A DNA stretch of 64,000 nt from Draconibacterium sp. (GTDB lineage: Bacteria > Bacteroidota > Bacteroidia > Bacteroidales > Prolixibacteraceae): the NCBI GenBank assembly GCA_016705335.1, contig JADIYN010000024.1:1-64000 (forward strand), in the 5' to 3' direction. Position 1 is the first letter of the stretch. Each line of letters opens with the position of its first letter. The translations under genes were made by a program, and so were the position numbers. The notes under the pieces were generated by a model. The model did not search any database and was not told the DNA's origin. It was given only the letters and a program-made list of their open reading frames with translations. Shown here in pieces: positions 48,667-59,320 of the stretch.

Positions 48667-51533
48667 TTATTTATGAAATAATACATCAGCTGAAACCTCC
48701 TGTTTTTCAACACCTGGACCTTCCCACTCCAGAACCAGACTTTTTGCAAGTCCGTTTTGGCAATAATCAACTTTAACAGGGTGCCAGCCTTTTTTCAATC
48801 CTATTTTTGAATCGAGCACCTGTGCACGGTGACCTCCATCATTGTCAATAATGAGTTTGTCGTTCAGGTACAAAATGGCGCCATCGTTTGCCTCAAGCCA
48901 AAAGTGAAAAACCCCTGTTTCCGGCACATTGATATATCCGTTGAAATTGTATCCAAAAGCGCGCTGGTCTTTGACTTCGTCAACATTAAAAGTGCTTAAA
49001 ATGCCTGTATCCAAAACAGGAGCCTCATTCTGATCACGGGCGCTTTTCACACCGTTGCCTTCGCGATAAAGATATTTCACACCGGGCTGAAGTTCTGATA
49101 CAGCAACTGCTTCAAGCATTTCGATTTGCCTGAACTGCACTGATAAAATCTGGCTTAGAGCAATTCCGTCCACAAAACTTCGAACTTTCAAAACTGATGG
49201 TTTGGTGATGATAATTGAGTCGGTAAAAGTGTAGATTTTTCGGTGGGCTCAGTTCCATCAGTATAATAGATTTTGCACTTGCTTCCGGCTCTTTCATTTT
49301 AACTATCCGTTTCTCCAAAACAAAATATCGAAAACTCAGGTTCCGGAGTTTTGCATATTTAAATTTTTTTCAGGAGAATAAGGCCGGTCTTCTTTTTTCC
49401 TCCCCATTCTTTATTTTGGAACGTCTGCCCATTTCAAAATACCAGTTTGCCGCCGCCAACAATGTCGGCATGTTTCAGGTATGTTTTGCTGAAATTCAGG
49501 TCATTTAGTTTTGTTGACTGGATGTACTTATTTTTTTCGCTGTTGTTTTTGGCAATGATTTCAAATTTATTTCCATTTTCAAGATTGATGGTTATTTTGT
49601 CGAAAAGAGGACTGCCAATAACATAATAATCCATTCCGGGGGTTACAGCATAAAAACCCATGGCACTCATTACATACCAGGCCGACATTTGCCGCAATCT
49701 TCATTACCGTCAATTCCTTCAGGCTTATTCTGATACAAATCGCTCATGATTTGCCTTACCATTTGCTGGGTTTTCCAGGGCGCTCCCACATAGTTGTACA
49801 AATATGCAATGTGATGACTAGGTTCGTTGCCGTGTGCATACTGACCAATCAATCCGGTAACATCACCTAAATTAATTTTTGAAAAATCAGTTTTGGTTGA
49901 AAAGCATGAGTCAAGCCACGCTTCAAAAACAGGGTCGCCTCCCATCAGTTCAATGAGTCCTTCAATATCCTGTGGAACAAAGGTTGAGTACTGATATGCG
50001 TTAGCTTCGGTGTAATGGTTTATGGTTTCCATCGGGTCGAAATTATCAACGAACTGAAAATTACTTTTGCGACCGCGCATAAAATTCACCTCTTTTGAAA
50101 AGACATTTTTATAAAAATCGCCCCTCCTGCTGTATTTTAAGTTGTCGTCCTGATTAAAATCCCGCCAGGTGACGCACCAGTCGTTGTAGCTGTATTCCAA
50201 GTGTCTGCGATACCGACTGTCCTTTCAAGTCGGCTGGAATATATCCATAATTCAGGTAAAGTTCCTTATCAGGGCGAATGTAATCGTCGGCCAGTTTTTT
50301 CATCGCTTCGTATGCTTTTGGAACATCATAGTCGCGGATTCCCTTTACATAAGCATCGGCTAACACAGAAAGAGAATGAGTTGCAATCATAGGTGGCGTT
50401 TCTCCTTCAACACCATCAAATTCCATGATAAGCATGCGGCCGTTATGGTCGTAACGTTCAAGAAATGTGCGGATAAACTGATTCGTCATCTTTTGATTGA
50501 TAATGGTATAAAGCGGATGCAAAGCCCTGAAAGTATCCCAAAGCGAAAAATTGGTGTAATTATCAAAATCAGTCGCTGTATAAACCTTCCCGTTTGAACT
50601 TCGGAATTTTCGGTCAGCATCCATATAAATATTTGGATGAATTAAGGAATGATACAACGCAGTATAAAACAGGATTTGTTCAGTTTCAGTTCCGCCCTCA
50701 ACTTCAATTTTACCCAGTTCTTTATTCCAGGCAGCTACTGCATTTTTCCTGACGAGGTCAAAATCCCAAACCGGCTGTTCGGTTTCAAGATTGTTTCTGG
50801 CACCCTCAATGCTGACCATGGAAATGCCAATTTTCATCAGAATAGTTTCTTCGGGCCCGAACCTAAAAAATGCCTTTATATTTTCATTCCTTACAGTATC
50901 AGGATTATCAATAATCTGTTCATTTTCGGCAATTTCGTAACTTTTGAGAGGTTTTGAAAAACTGGCAACAAAATATACCCTGTTTTTATTGCATCCCGAA
51001 ATCTCATTTTCATTCACTTTCATCATTCCATTTTCGAGTTTCAGGAAAACTCCAGAAGCTGTTGATTGAGGGAATGTAAATTTGTACAATCCGGTGCGGG
51101 TTGTTGCTGTAATTTCAATTTTGATGTTTGAACTATCGAGTTTCACACCGTAAAAACCTGGAGAGGCATTTTCATTTTTGTGTTGAAATTTTGAAGGAAA
51201 ACCATTTATGAATGAATCCTTTTCAATGGCTGGCATAAACAGAATATCGCCCGCAGTACCCACTCCTCCACCTGCCATTCCACTCAAATGAGTCTGGCTA
51301 AAACCGAAGATAGTTCCTGAAAGCTGATCTTCTGAATAGGCCATATATGGTCCGGGCTGAATCATACCGTAAGGAAGCACCGGTCCCTGGAAAGTTTTTC
51401 CGGTACCAATGGTCCCGACAAACGGATTGACCAGACTGGCGAAATCCTTTTTGTTATTATGACAACTGCACCCCAGGTTCAGGAAAAAAATGAGCAGGAC
51501 GATTTGTTTATATTTCCTCCGTATTATTTCCAT
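48667..51533 (-). CDS. GH92 alpha-mannosidase lipoprotein with CHB_HEX_C and PA14 modules, frame-broken
   Basis: About 955 residues joined. I start at ATG 51533 (lipoprotein signal, lipobox L-N-L-G-C), not at the open-frame limit 51728. The frame to 50154 holds SLVNPFVGTIGTGKTFQGP and SQTHLSGMAGGGVGTAGD. The frame 50200-49670 holds HGNEPSHHIAYLYNYVG and GNEDCG, and 49697-49434 continues QMSAWYVMSAMGFY. A further frame near 49270 reads CKIYYTDGTEPTEKST, a CHB_HEX_C-like module, and 49191-48667 holds the PA14-like end (FHFWLEANDGAILYLNDK). At least four frame changes are present. The architecture is the same as in the GH92 at 42362-45280. It follows GH78 by 13 bases. Confidence 0.88.
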
Positions 51534-51546
51534 CTTTAGTTTTATA

Positions 51547-54500
51547 TTATTTGTCTGATTTAAACAGTAAAGATTCAGGAAGATATTGTTTATTGATTTC
51601 CCCTGATTCGTAAGAAACAGATAATATTTTTCCGCCACCCGCCTGGAAATAATCGGCACGAATACTATGAATTCCAGCCGCAAGTTCAATAGAATTGCTG
51701 AGTTCCCTTGCTCCATGCTCACCGCCATTGTCGATTAATAGTTTATCATCGATAAAAAGCTGGCTTCCATCGTTTGAGTTGATGTAAAAAGTGTATTCTC
51801 CCCCCTTGTTAATTTGAATAAAAGAGTAAAACTGCATAGCATAACTTCCTTTTGGCAGATCAATTTTATTCAGGCTGAAATTGTACACCTCTCCCTTTCT
51901 TGCTGGTTTTAGCCGGGTAAAATCGGGCAATGCCTTGAATTCGCCTTTATAAAATGACCAGTAAACCCCATTTTTAGCGGGATTTATGAAACTAAAATTC
52001 ACGCTGGCCTGATTACCGGGATTATAACCTGTAATAAATGCTTTTGCCTTTAAAACTGTGTTTTCTTTGATTTCCAACGGAATACTGTAAATCGGTGATG
52101 ACTCAAGCACCTGGCTTCCATCAATGGTATAATGAATTAAAGCAGCCGAATCTGGACAGCTAATTTCGACCTTTAAAATACTGCCAACAGCAAGAATTGT
52201 GTCAGCTGGCAATATTATCGGGGTTGCAACATATGGAGTTGTAACATCGTTAACTACACCTGATGAACTGAAAGTATAATTTCCTGACTGAACTTCGAAA
52301 ACCGCCCTGTTGTTTTCCCATTTAACATACTTTACTCCCTCACTTTTGGAGGCTTTTTTACTTCCTTCTTTAACTTCACTTTTTTCAGTTGCAGGAATGA
52401 GAACTGTTGCAGTAGTGTTGGCAGGAATTGTAACGTTCCATAAAAATTCCCCGCTTTCCAGTTTCCAGTCACTTTTAATTGTACCATAAATAGATTTGAA
52501 AGACGCTTTTAATGATGACAGATCACCCGCGATTGAAGGTTTCATAATAATGTGTTTGAATCCCGGATATTCAGGATCAGCTTTAATACCTGCCAGATTT
52601 TCATAATACCATATAATCAGGTCACCCAGCAACATAACGTGGTTACCCGAATTCATGCCGGGGTCGCCTGTATCGCCATTCCACAATTCCCAAATGGTAG
52701 TTGCCCCTTTTTCCACCATATAACCCCAACTGGGATAGGTGGTTTGAGTGGCAAGAATATACGCCACATCATCATGCCCACTTTGGCTAAGTGTCCGCAT
52801 CAGCCACTGTCCTCCAATCAGTCCGTTCCCAATATGACCATCGTTTTCACTCATAATTTTCTGCAGCAGGTTATCCACAATTTTATCCCTGTTTTCAGCC
52901 GGAACAAGATCGAATGCCAGGGCTAAAATATTGGCAGTACAAGTATTGTTGCTGTATTTAGATTCTTCACTATCCGTAAATTTCTTTATGAATGCATTTT
53001 TAACAATTTCAGCTGATTTTGAATACTCGGCAGCGTCATTTGATTTACCAAGTAAAAGCGCAAACTTCTGCATAAGTTTTAATTCGTAATAAAAATAGGC
53101 AGTACCAATAAATTCAGCGCTTGTTAATCTGCTTGGATCACTTGTATTTATCAATCTCAAATCTTCCGGCGGGACACACCAGTCACCGTATGTGTCTTTT
53201 GGCATTATTCCATTAATTAGAAAACTGCTCATGTGGTGTATCCACTTCTGCATTCCCGGGTAGTTGATTTCTATCGTTTTCAGGTCGCCATATTGTGTAA
53301 AAAGCATGTCGGATGCAAACAAAAATGTTCCCGGCCAGGTTGTATTATCGGTATAAAATGGCCAATATGAAGGTGCCACGTCAGGAATGCTGCCGTTTTC
53401 AAGCTGGGCATCATTAATATCTGTAACCCATTTGTTATATAATTTCGAAATATCAAAAATATAACTCTCTCCTGTACATTCTGCCGAACGGTCACCCAGC
53501 CAGCCTTGTCTTTCATCCCGTTGCGGACAATCTGTTGGAATGCTTCGGTAATTCCCCTTGATTCCCCAGGTTGCATTTCTATATATCTGATTTATCATGG
53601 GATTTGAGCAGTAGAACGAACCTGTAATTTCAAGCGCATCGTAAATTACTTTTCCTTTCATCGATTTCAGAGTGGGAGTTCCCGGAAATCCTGTCATTTC
53701 AATAAATCTGAACCCATGATAGGTAAAACGGGGCTCCCAAATTTCTTCATCTTCTCCTTTTAATATGTATGTATCAGTAACTTCGGCGGTGCGAATATTA
53801 TCAAGAAAAAGAGTGCCATCCTCATTCAGCGTTTCTGCGAATCTCAGACTTACTTTATCACCACTTTTGCCTTTAACAAAAAGTTCAACCCAGCCAACCA
53901 TGTTTTGGCCCATATCCAAAATAAACTTTCCAGGTTTGATTTCTTTTACCGAGACCGGAGAAATATCTTCCATGATTTTTATTGGTTCATTCGGCTGGGC
54001 CACCAACTTTTCGCCAGGCTTTTCAACCACTTTTACATTTATCCAGTCAGCATCATCAAAACCGGGCGTGTTCCATCCTGGCATTTCCATCCGCGCATCA
54101 TAAAACTCGCCATCATATTCACTGTTTTTGCGGATAGGCCCGTTAGTTGTTAGTTTCCAGTTTTCATCTGTAATAATGGTTTCTTTCGTTCCATCTTCAT
54201 ATTCAACTTCCAACTGGCAAATTACTTTCGGATAACCATAATTTCTTGTTTTTTCATTACCACCGCTTCTCATTGCAAAGTAACGCCCGTTACCAAGAAT
54301 TATCCCCAGGGCGTTTTTATCTGCAATCAAATTTTTTGTGATATCGAAAGTCATGTAAAAAGCCCTTTTATTATATTCAGTCAGGCCCGGCGCCAAAACC
54401 TGGTCTCCAATTTTCTGACCATTTATATAAAATTCGAATAAGCCAAGACCGGAAACAAATGCAGTTGCCGACTTTACTTTTTTCCTGACGTTAAATTCAT

Positions 54501-55020
54501 GCCTTAACATTCTTGCAGATAATATCCTACGTACAGCACTTGTATCATCGTTTCCGACAGTTTTATCTAAACCAATCCATTTTGCTTTCCACTCCGATTC
54601 GTTCATCAATCCAGTCGCCCAGAAAGCAGTTTCACTCACATGCCCATGTCCGTTTTGATCCCAGATTTTTACTCTCCAGAAGTATTTATAATTACTCTCC
54701 AATGGTTTGCCATTGTACTCAATCTGAATGGATTTATCCGAAGAAATCTTTTGGCTATCCCAAATGTCAGCAACATTTTCATCCAGATTTTTTTCACTTG
54801 ATGAAACTAAAATCTGATATGCTGTCTGAGAAATAGCTCGTTGTTCTGATTCCAGATTCCAGCTAATCCGGGGGTTTTCTATATCAATCCCGACAGGATT
54901 AACTTTATACTCACATCTTAAATTGACGACATTCACCAGAGATTTTTCGCTGCATGAATTGATGAGAAGCAATAAGATGAGAAGCTTGAAGATGGATTTC
55001 ATTAGTTTTATTATTTGCAT
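51547..55020 (-). CDS. GH78 alpha-L-rhamnosidase with CHB_HEX_C and PA14 modules
   Basis: An intact 1157-residue lipoprotein; the better start is Met 7 (MKSIFKLLILLLLINSC, lipobox I-N-S-C). Order of parts: Fn3-like region with ENPRISWNLESEQRAISQTA (about 40-130), Bac_rhamnosid N domain (TAFVSGLGLFEFYINGQKIG near 185), beta domain (KFILDMGQNMVGWVEL near 365), and the (alpha/alpha)6 barrel with PTDCPQRDERQGWLGD near 500, holding the acidic catalytic region, and GATTIWELWNGDTGDPGMNS near 790. Then come a C-terminal beta domain, a CHB_HEX_C-like module (about 970-1045, IHYTIDGSQVLESSPIY) and a PA14-like module (about 1060-1150, YTFYINSNDGSQLFIDDK). Inverting release of rhamnose is the family activity. 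First of the exo-glycosidase series. Confidence 0.95.
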   Translation of the reverse strand: MQIIKLMKSIFKLLILLLLINSCSEKSLVNVVNLRCEYKVNPVGIDIENPRISWNLESEQRAISQTAYQILVSSSEKNLDENVADIWDSQKISSDKSIQIEYNGKPLESNYKYFWRVKIWDQNGHGHVSETAFWATGLMNESEWKAKWIGLDKTVGNDDTSAVRRILSARMLRHEFNVRKKVKSATAFVSGLGLFEFYINGQKIGDQVLAPGLTEYNKRAFYMTFDITKNLIADKNALGIILGNGRYFAMRSGGNEKTRNYGYPKVICQLEVEYEDGTKETIITDENWKLTTNGPIRKNSEYDGEFYDARMEMPGWNTPGFDDADWINVKVVEKPGEKLVAQPNEPIKIMEDISPVSVKEIKPGKFILDMGQNMVGWVELFVKGKSGDKVSLRFAETLNEDGTLFLDNIRTAEVTDTYILKGEDEEIWEPRFTYHGFRFIEMTGFPGTPTLKSMKGKVIYDALEITGSFYCSNPMINQIYRNATWGIKGNYRSIPTDCPQRDERQGWLGDRSAECTGESYIFDISKLYNKWVTDINDAQLENGSIPDVAPSYWPFYTDNTTWPGTFLFASDMLFTQYGDLKTIEINYPGMQKWIHHMSSFLINGIMPKDTYGDWCVPPEDLRLINTSDPSRLTSAEFIGTAYFYYELKLMQKFALLLGKSNDAAEYSKSAEIVKNAFIKKFTDSEESKYSNNTCTANILALAFDLVPAENRDKIVDNLLQKIMSENDGHIGNGLIGGQWLMRTLSQSGHDDVAYILATQTTYPSWGYMVEKGATTIWELWNGDTGDPGMNSGNHVMLLGDLIIWYYENLAGIKADPEYPGFKHIIMKPSIAGDLSSLKASFKSIYGTIKSDWKLESGEFLWNVTIPANTTATVLIPATEKSEVKEGSKKASKSEGVKYVKWENNRAVFEVQSGNYTFSSSGVVNDVTTPYVATPIILPADTILAVGSILKVEISCPDSAALIHYTIDGSQVLESSPIYSIPLEIKENTVLKAKAFITGYNPGNQASVNFSFINPAKNGVYWSFYKGEFKALPDFTRLKPARKGEVYNFSLNKIDLPKGSYAMQFYSFIQINKGGEYTFYINSNDGSQLFIDDKLLIDNGGEHGARELSNSIELAAGIHSIRADYFQAGGGKILSVSYESGEINKQYLPESLLFKSDK

Positions 55021-55027
55021 GATTGAT

Positions 55028-56020
55028 TTATAATTTGTCGTTTGAATACACCAATCCCCACTGTTTTCTTAACTTGTCCATAATTTCCATTATTTGAATT
55101 GATTCATCAAGCGGCATTCGTGGTGATTCCTTTAAACCTAGTTTAAGGCAGCGCATGACTTCTGCTGCCTCGTAATTGAGCGCATTTCCGATAATTGGTT
55201 CTTCAATTACCTCAACTTCCTCTCTATTAATAAAAAGGGAAGCTTTTGCGGGAACAGCAAATACTTCATGCACTTTAATGTAACCTTCTGTACCAAAAAT
55301 ATAAGCGTCATTAACTGCTGCAGTACTCAATGCAAAAGATAAATCGGCAATTTCACCATTGTTGTATTTCAGGATGGCAACTCCTTGTTCATCAGAACCC
55401 CAGTCACCAATGTGGCTCAGGCCAACCACCTCAATCGGCGGTCTTTGAAAGATCATTGAAGCGAAGGAAATGACGTAAACTCCCACATCGAGTAAACTGC
55501 CTCCACCCAATTCAGGGTTTAGCTGTCGCGCTCCGGGTTTAAACACACCGCGTGCACAACGGGAAGCCCGCACCATTCGGGGCTCACCTATCCGGCCATC
55601 ATTTATCCACGCCAAAACTTTATGAATTAGCGGGACTTGCCGTGTAATCATCGCTTCCATCAGGAATACATTTTCTTCGCGTGCTATACGCACCATTTCC
55701 CGGGCTTCTGCTGTATTCATGGCAAAAGCTTTTTCGCACAAAACAGCTTTTCCTTTTCGCATACACATTACACTGTTTTCGAGGTGAAAGGTGTGCGGAG
55801 TTCCAATATAAATCGCATCAATATCCGGATCGTCAGCCAGTTCCTGATAGCTTGAATAAGCCTTTGGGATTTGGTGTTTTGCTGCAAACTGACCGGCTAA
55901 ATTCCGGTCTCTTGACGCTACTGCTGCAAGTTCAGCTTCCGGAAGAATGGCCAGTGCATCGGCAAATTTATCAGAAATATGCCCGGTGCTTATTATTCCC
56001 CACCTTATTTTGTTTTCCAT
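55028..56020 (-). CDS. Cytoplasmic Gfo/Idh/MocA-family oxidoreductase
   Basis: About 330 residues; I prefer Met 8 (MENKIRWGIISTGHISDKF) because the earlier codons are not conserved in style. A Rossmann NAD(P) domain (WGIISTGHI, AAVASRDRNLAGQFA, IDAIYIGTPHTFHLENS) is followed by KAVLCEKAFAMNTAEA with the family Lys and the C-terminal Gfo domain (GGSLLDVGVYVISFASMIFQ). It resembles dimeric dihydrodiol dehydrogenases/sugar dehydrogenases of this superfamily. No signal peptide, in contrast to the Tat-exported GH109-like relative at 11049. It probably oxidises or reduces a monosaccharide in the cytoplasm. It lies 7 bases from GH78 and shares its transcript. Confidence 0.85.
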   Translation of the reverse strand: MENKIRWGIISTGHISDKFADALAILPEAELAAVASRDRNLAGQFAAKHQIPKAYSSYQELADDPDIDAIYIGTPHTFHLENSVMCMRKGKAVLCEKAFAMNTAEAREMVRIAREENVFLMEAMITRQVPLIHKVLAWINDGRIGEPRMVRASRCARGVFKPGARQLNPELGGGSLLDVGVYVISFASMIFQRPPIEVVGLSHIGDWGSDEQGVAILKYNNGEIADLSFALSTAAVNDAYIFGTEGYIKVHEVFAVPAKASLFINREEVEVIEEPIIGNALNYEAAEVMRCLKLGLKESPRMPLDESIQIMEIMDKLRKQWGLVYSNDKL

Positions 56021-56067
56021 AGTTTTATCATAAAAAATCAATAATCCTGTTAATACATATTATTTTA

Positions 56068-57057
56068 TTAACCTGCCAGAACCAATCTCCAAACCCAGTC
56101 AACCAACGTGTGTGTAAGAATAGCAGCGAACAGATTGTTCCCGCTTTTTTTGTAGGCCCACGCATATCCAAAACCGGCGATAGTTGCCAATGAAACATAG
56201 GTAATTTGCATGGTCAGGTCGTTTGCATTGTTCCAGTGCATCAATCCAAAAGCAACAGAAGAAACTACAATGGGAACCCATTTTTTTGAAGATATGTTTT
56301 GTAGTCCACGATATAGTAAACCTCTGAAAAACAATTCTTCGGGTAAAGCTACAGTAAGAAAAAGCCCGATAAAATGAGCTGCAGATTTTTGCACATCAAA
56401 GGATTCAGGAATTGCAAACGTGAGAAAACCGGAAATTATTCCGGGAGGAATTACAACAACCATAATCATCAACAATGCGAGAAATGCAACATACAAATCT
56501 TTGAATTTGGGTACAAGATTAATCCCAATTTCAGCACCGCGATAACCATACCAACCAATAACAGCAACAACCGAAATTGAAATCGACCACCATGTGTAAT
56601 CAAGCAGCAGATGCATTTCCATTGACCAGCGAAGGTCAAAAGGAATCCAAAGAATTAACCAAAGTGTGACATCGGTCCATGTTAATGAGAAAGTTTTGTT
56701 GTTTAACAGCTTCAAAGAACCAAATACAGCAAAAACAACAAATGCAAAAATTGTTGTTGTATAAGGATTGAAAGTAAAAGTAAGGATACCCGGGATAGCA
56801 AATGTTAACACAATTCCTCCGGCAGTATAATAAATCGAATTTTTGTCATTTCGAAGCCAGGTTGTAAAATACTGTGCAGCGCCTGGCGAACCCAGGGTTA
56901 GTAACAAACCCATTAAAGGCGCAGTACTTGCAACCATTGCAATAATCTGCATTACAGTATTTTTTGAATCGCCTGATGAAACAGCAAAAATCAAAGCAGC
57001 TCCAACTAACGACCAAATTAGCCATAGAATAAAAAATTTGTTTTTCATATCATTCAA
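56068..57057 (-). CDS. CPBP-family intramembrane glutamic protease
   Basis: An intact 329-residue polytopic membrane protein with about eight helices. The CPBP (CAAX protease and bacteriocin-processing) motifs are visible: LPEELFFRGLLYRG near 238 (Glu-Glu-x-x-x-Arg), FGLMHWNNAND near 270 (His) and AAILTHTLVDWVW near the end (His). These residues form the active site in the inner membrane. Functions in bacteria range from prenyl-protein-like processing to bacteriocin immunity; none can be chosen here. It sits between an acetyltransferase-like membrane protein and an oxidoreductase, and its role in glycan use is not evident. Confidence 0.85.
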   Translation of the reverse strand: MNDMKNKFFILWLIWSLVGAALIFAVSSGDSKNTVMQIIAMVASTAPLMGLLLTLGSPGAAQYFTTWLRNDKNSIYYTAGGIVLTFAIPGILTFTFNPYTTTIFAFVVFAVFGSLKLLNNKTFSLTWTDVTLWLILWIPFDLRWSMEMHLLLDYTWWSISISVVAVIGWYGYRGAEIGINLVPKFKDLYVAFLALLMIMVVVIPPGIISGFLTFAIPESFDVQKSAAHFIGLFLTVALPEELFFRGLLYRGLQNISSKKWVPIVVSSVAFGLMHWNNANDLTMQITYVSLATIAGFGYAWAYKKSGNNLFAAILTHTLVDWVWRLVLAG

Positions 57058-57118
57058 TTTCTATTTTGTTGAAATACAAATGCAGTTTTTACTTTTAGTT
57101 GAATTTCATTTCTCAAAG

Positions 57119-58243
57119 TTATTTCACCTTTAAACCCTCAGGAATATTTTTGTTTTTATACAGATAGAACAGAAAATCCATTCAATAGAAATTACTCCGA
57201 CAATAATCAGAACTTCGCCAAAATTGCCCAAAAGACCAGCAACCGAACCTAAAAGAAATTCAGAAGTATGCCAAAAATCAATCAATTGCGTTCCCAGATA
57301 AATGGTTATTGAATTCATCCCAATTACTTTAAAAAAGAAAATCCATTTATCCCATGATTTCACGTCAATGATATAATAGAAGGTCGCGAGCAACAGAAAA
57401 CTAATTCCGGAAGATAGTAGGTTAAAAGGGACTGTCCATATTTTTTTTATGATGGGATAAACAGGTGAAAGTACAAGTGCAATAAGTACAAGAGATGCAC
57501 CTGAAATTATTAAAATGATTGTCTTTTTATTGGAGTTAATTGACCTATCGCGGAGAAGAACTCCTGCAAAGGTTCCCATTAATGTAACTGAAATGGCCGA
57601 AATAATACATAAAATACCCTCGGGGTCATAAGTTTTATAAATTAATTTTCCCAGGCAGAAAATGTTGGTCAATCCATGCATTTATGCTGCCTTCGGGTGT
57701 AAAAGTACCTGCTCCAAATCCGGGGACAGGAACAAGATGCTGCATCACTGCAATTCCCGCCAAAATTCCGATAAGCCAGAATATTCTTGCTTTTAAGGTG
57801 TTCGTATTTATAACAATCAGTGCTGCAAAGAAGTAAGCAATTCCAATTTGCGATAAAACACTCGGGTATCGCATATCAGTAAAACCATTTTTTAGTGCCC
57901 CGTTATAAAGTAAACCAAACAGCACAAGTAAAATCATTCTTTGAAATACCTTTTTCCGAAGTACCGATTTTGCAGTTCCTTTTTCCAGACGGCTTGTTAA
58001 AGCAAAAGGAATAGCTACTCCCGATATAAACATAAACAGTGGGAATATCAAATCTTCAAAATGAAACCCTGCCCACGAAGCATGGTGCATTTGTTGTGCA
58101 AGCGGATCCATCCAATTCCATCCTGTTACTTTTGCCAGAACACTAATCAGTTCATCGCCGCCAATAATCCACAACATATCAAATCCACGCAGTGTATCAA
58201 GCGAATTTAATCTCTCCCTTTTTTCAACCGCAGTGTTAGTCAT
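57119..58243 (-). CDS. DUF5009/NagX-type membrane acetyltransferase-like protein, frameshifts
   Basis: A polytopic inner-membrane protein of about 370 residues, related to heparan-alpha-glucosaminide N-acetyltransferase (HGSNAT)-like and DUF5009 proteins, which acetylate sugars across the membrane. The frame 58243-57635 has SLDTLRGFDMLWIIGGDEL near 15-32 and PLFMFISGVAIPFALTSRLE. The shift fits one extra A in the run at 57646-57649, giving FLPGKLIYKTYDPEGIL and the frame 57681-57130. A second indel near 57165 would replace the last residues by LFYLYKNKN ending in a stop at 57119-57121, more like the family end. Cytosolic acetyl-CoA and an exported amino sugar are the expected substrates for HGSNAT-type enzymes, but this is unproven here. 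Confidence 0.75.
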
Positions 58244-58293
58244 CTTTTAGTTTAATTTAATTTTAGTTACTAATGTTATTTTTCTCAGTTGAA

Positions 58294-59169
58294 TTATTCC
58301 TCTATTAAAATGGTATAAATTGCTGCAGTACTTTGCTTTGAGCCGAGTAAAACCAATCCTTCCTTGGCTTCAAAGTTTCTGTCGGTATCAACACTATCCG
58401 CAATTCCAATCCAGGGTTCGATGCAAACATAATCCGCCTTTGGTTTTGCCCAAATACCTAAATAAGGAAAATCGTTAAAAATCATTGAAAGAACCTGTTT
58501 CGACTTTCGGCTTTTCAAACTCACTTTTTTTGAATTTAAGTTTTTAAATATCAATGCATCCTCGTCGAAAAGATGAGCGTGCAGATTAATTATTTTAGGC
58601 TCATCAAAAACAGGCACTGTTTCTTTTCCAATTAATCCATCTTTCTGAACGCGCCAGGTTTCTGCAGTTTCTGCTTCCTGAAATTCAAGAAAATAATCGT
58701 TGTAGGATTCATCTGCGTTAACAGGGCAATTAAATCCAGGGTGTCCCCCCAATGAAAATAACATTGGGTTATCTCCCTTATTAACAATGATATGTTCTAC
58801 ATTCAGTTTATTCTCTTCAAGCAAATACTTAATATTGAATTCAAATTTAAAAGGATAAATTTTCAATGAGTCCTCGCTATACACTAACCTGAAAGTCAGA
58901 CTATTTTCAGTCCTATCCACCAGCTTCACATTTTCATTGTTCCGAACAAAACCATGTTTCGGGCATTTGTATTCCTGTCCGTTATATAAGAAGCCGTTGT
59001 CTTTCAGACAGCCAATTACAGGGAATAAATTTGGTGCGTGAGAAGACCAAACTTCCGGATTTGCCTGCCAAACATATTCCTTACCACTATTTACTGATTT
59101 TATGCTACATAATTCAGCGCCGATTTCCTTTACCGATACCTGAAGAAACTTGTTTTTTATTGTATGCAT
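58294..59169 (-). CDS. Aldose 1-epimerase-family protein (GalM/LacX-like)
   Basis: An intact 291-residue cytoplasmic protein with the beta-sandwich of the aldose-epimerase superfamily. Motifs: GAELCSIKSVNSGKEYVWQ at 18-36, PNLFPVIGCLKDNG with the substrate-binding loop, KHGFVRNNE near 70 with the first His, and LFSLGGHPGFNCP near 143 with the His acid. The Glu base is probably in CIEPWIGIAD near 250. LacX-type members act on free sugars of unknown identity or on glucose-6-phosphate. It may speed anomeric interconversion of sugars released by the glycosidases. It lies about 50 bases after NagX-like and 151 bases before GH28. Confidence 0.88.
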   Translation of the reverse strand: MHTIKNKFLQVSVKEIGAELCSIKSVNSGKEYVWQANPEVWSSHAPNLFPVIGCLKDNGFLYNGQEYKCPKHGFVRNNENVKLVDRTENSLTFRLVYSEDSLKIYPFKFEFNIKYLLEENKLNVEHIIVNKGDNPMLFSLGGHPGFNCPVNADESYNDYFLEFQEAETAETWRVQKDGLIGKETVPVFDEPKIINLHAHLFDEDALIFKNLNSKKVSLKSRKSKQVLSMIFNDFPYLGIWAKPKADYVCIEPWIGIADSVDTDRNFEAKEGLVLLGSKQSTAAIYTILIEE

Positions 59170-59320
59170 TTTAAGTTTATTGGTTTAAGTTTATTTTAAA
59201 ATTATTATTTAATCCTTTACTTTTCTAATGAAGAATCCATATTGGTTTCTGCTCGCTTAAATTGTAATACAAACATCATTTATTATTTCTGAAACGGAAA
59301 CATAAAAATCCACTCATCTT

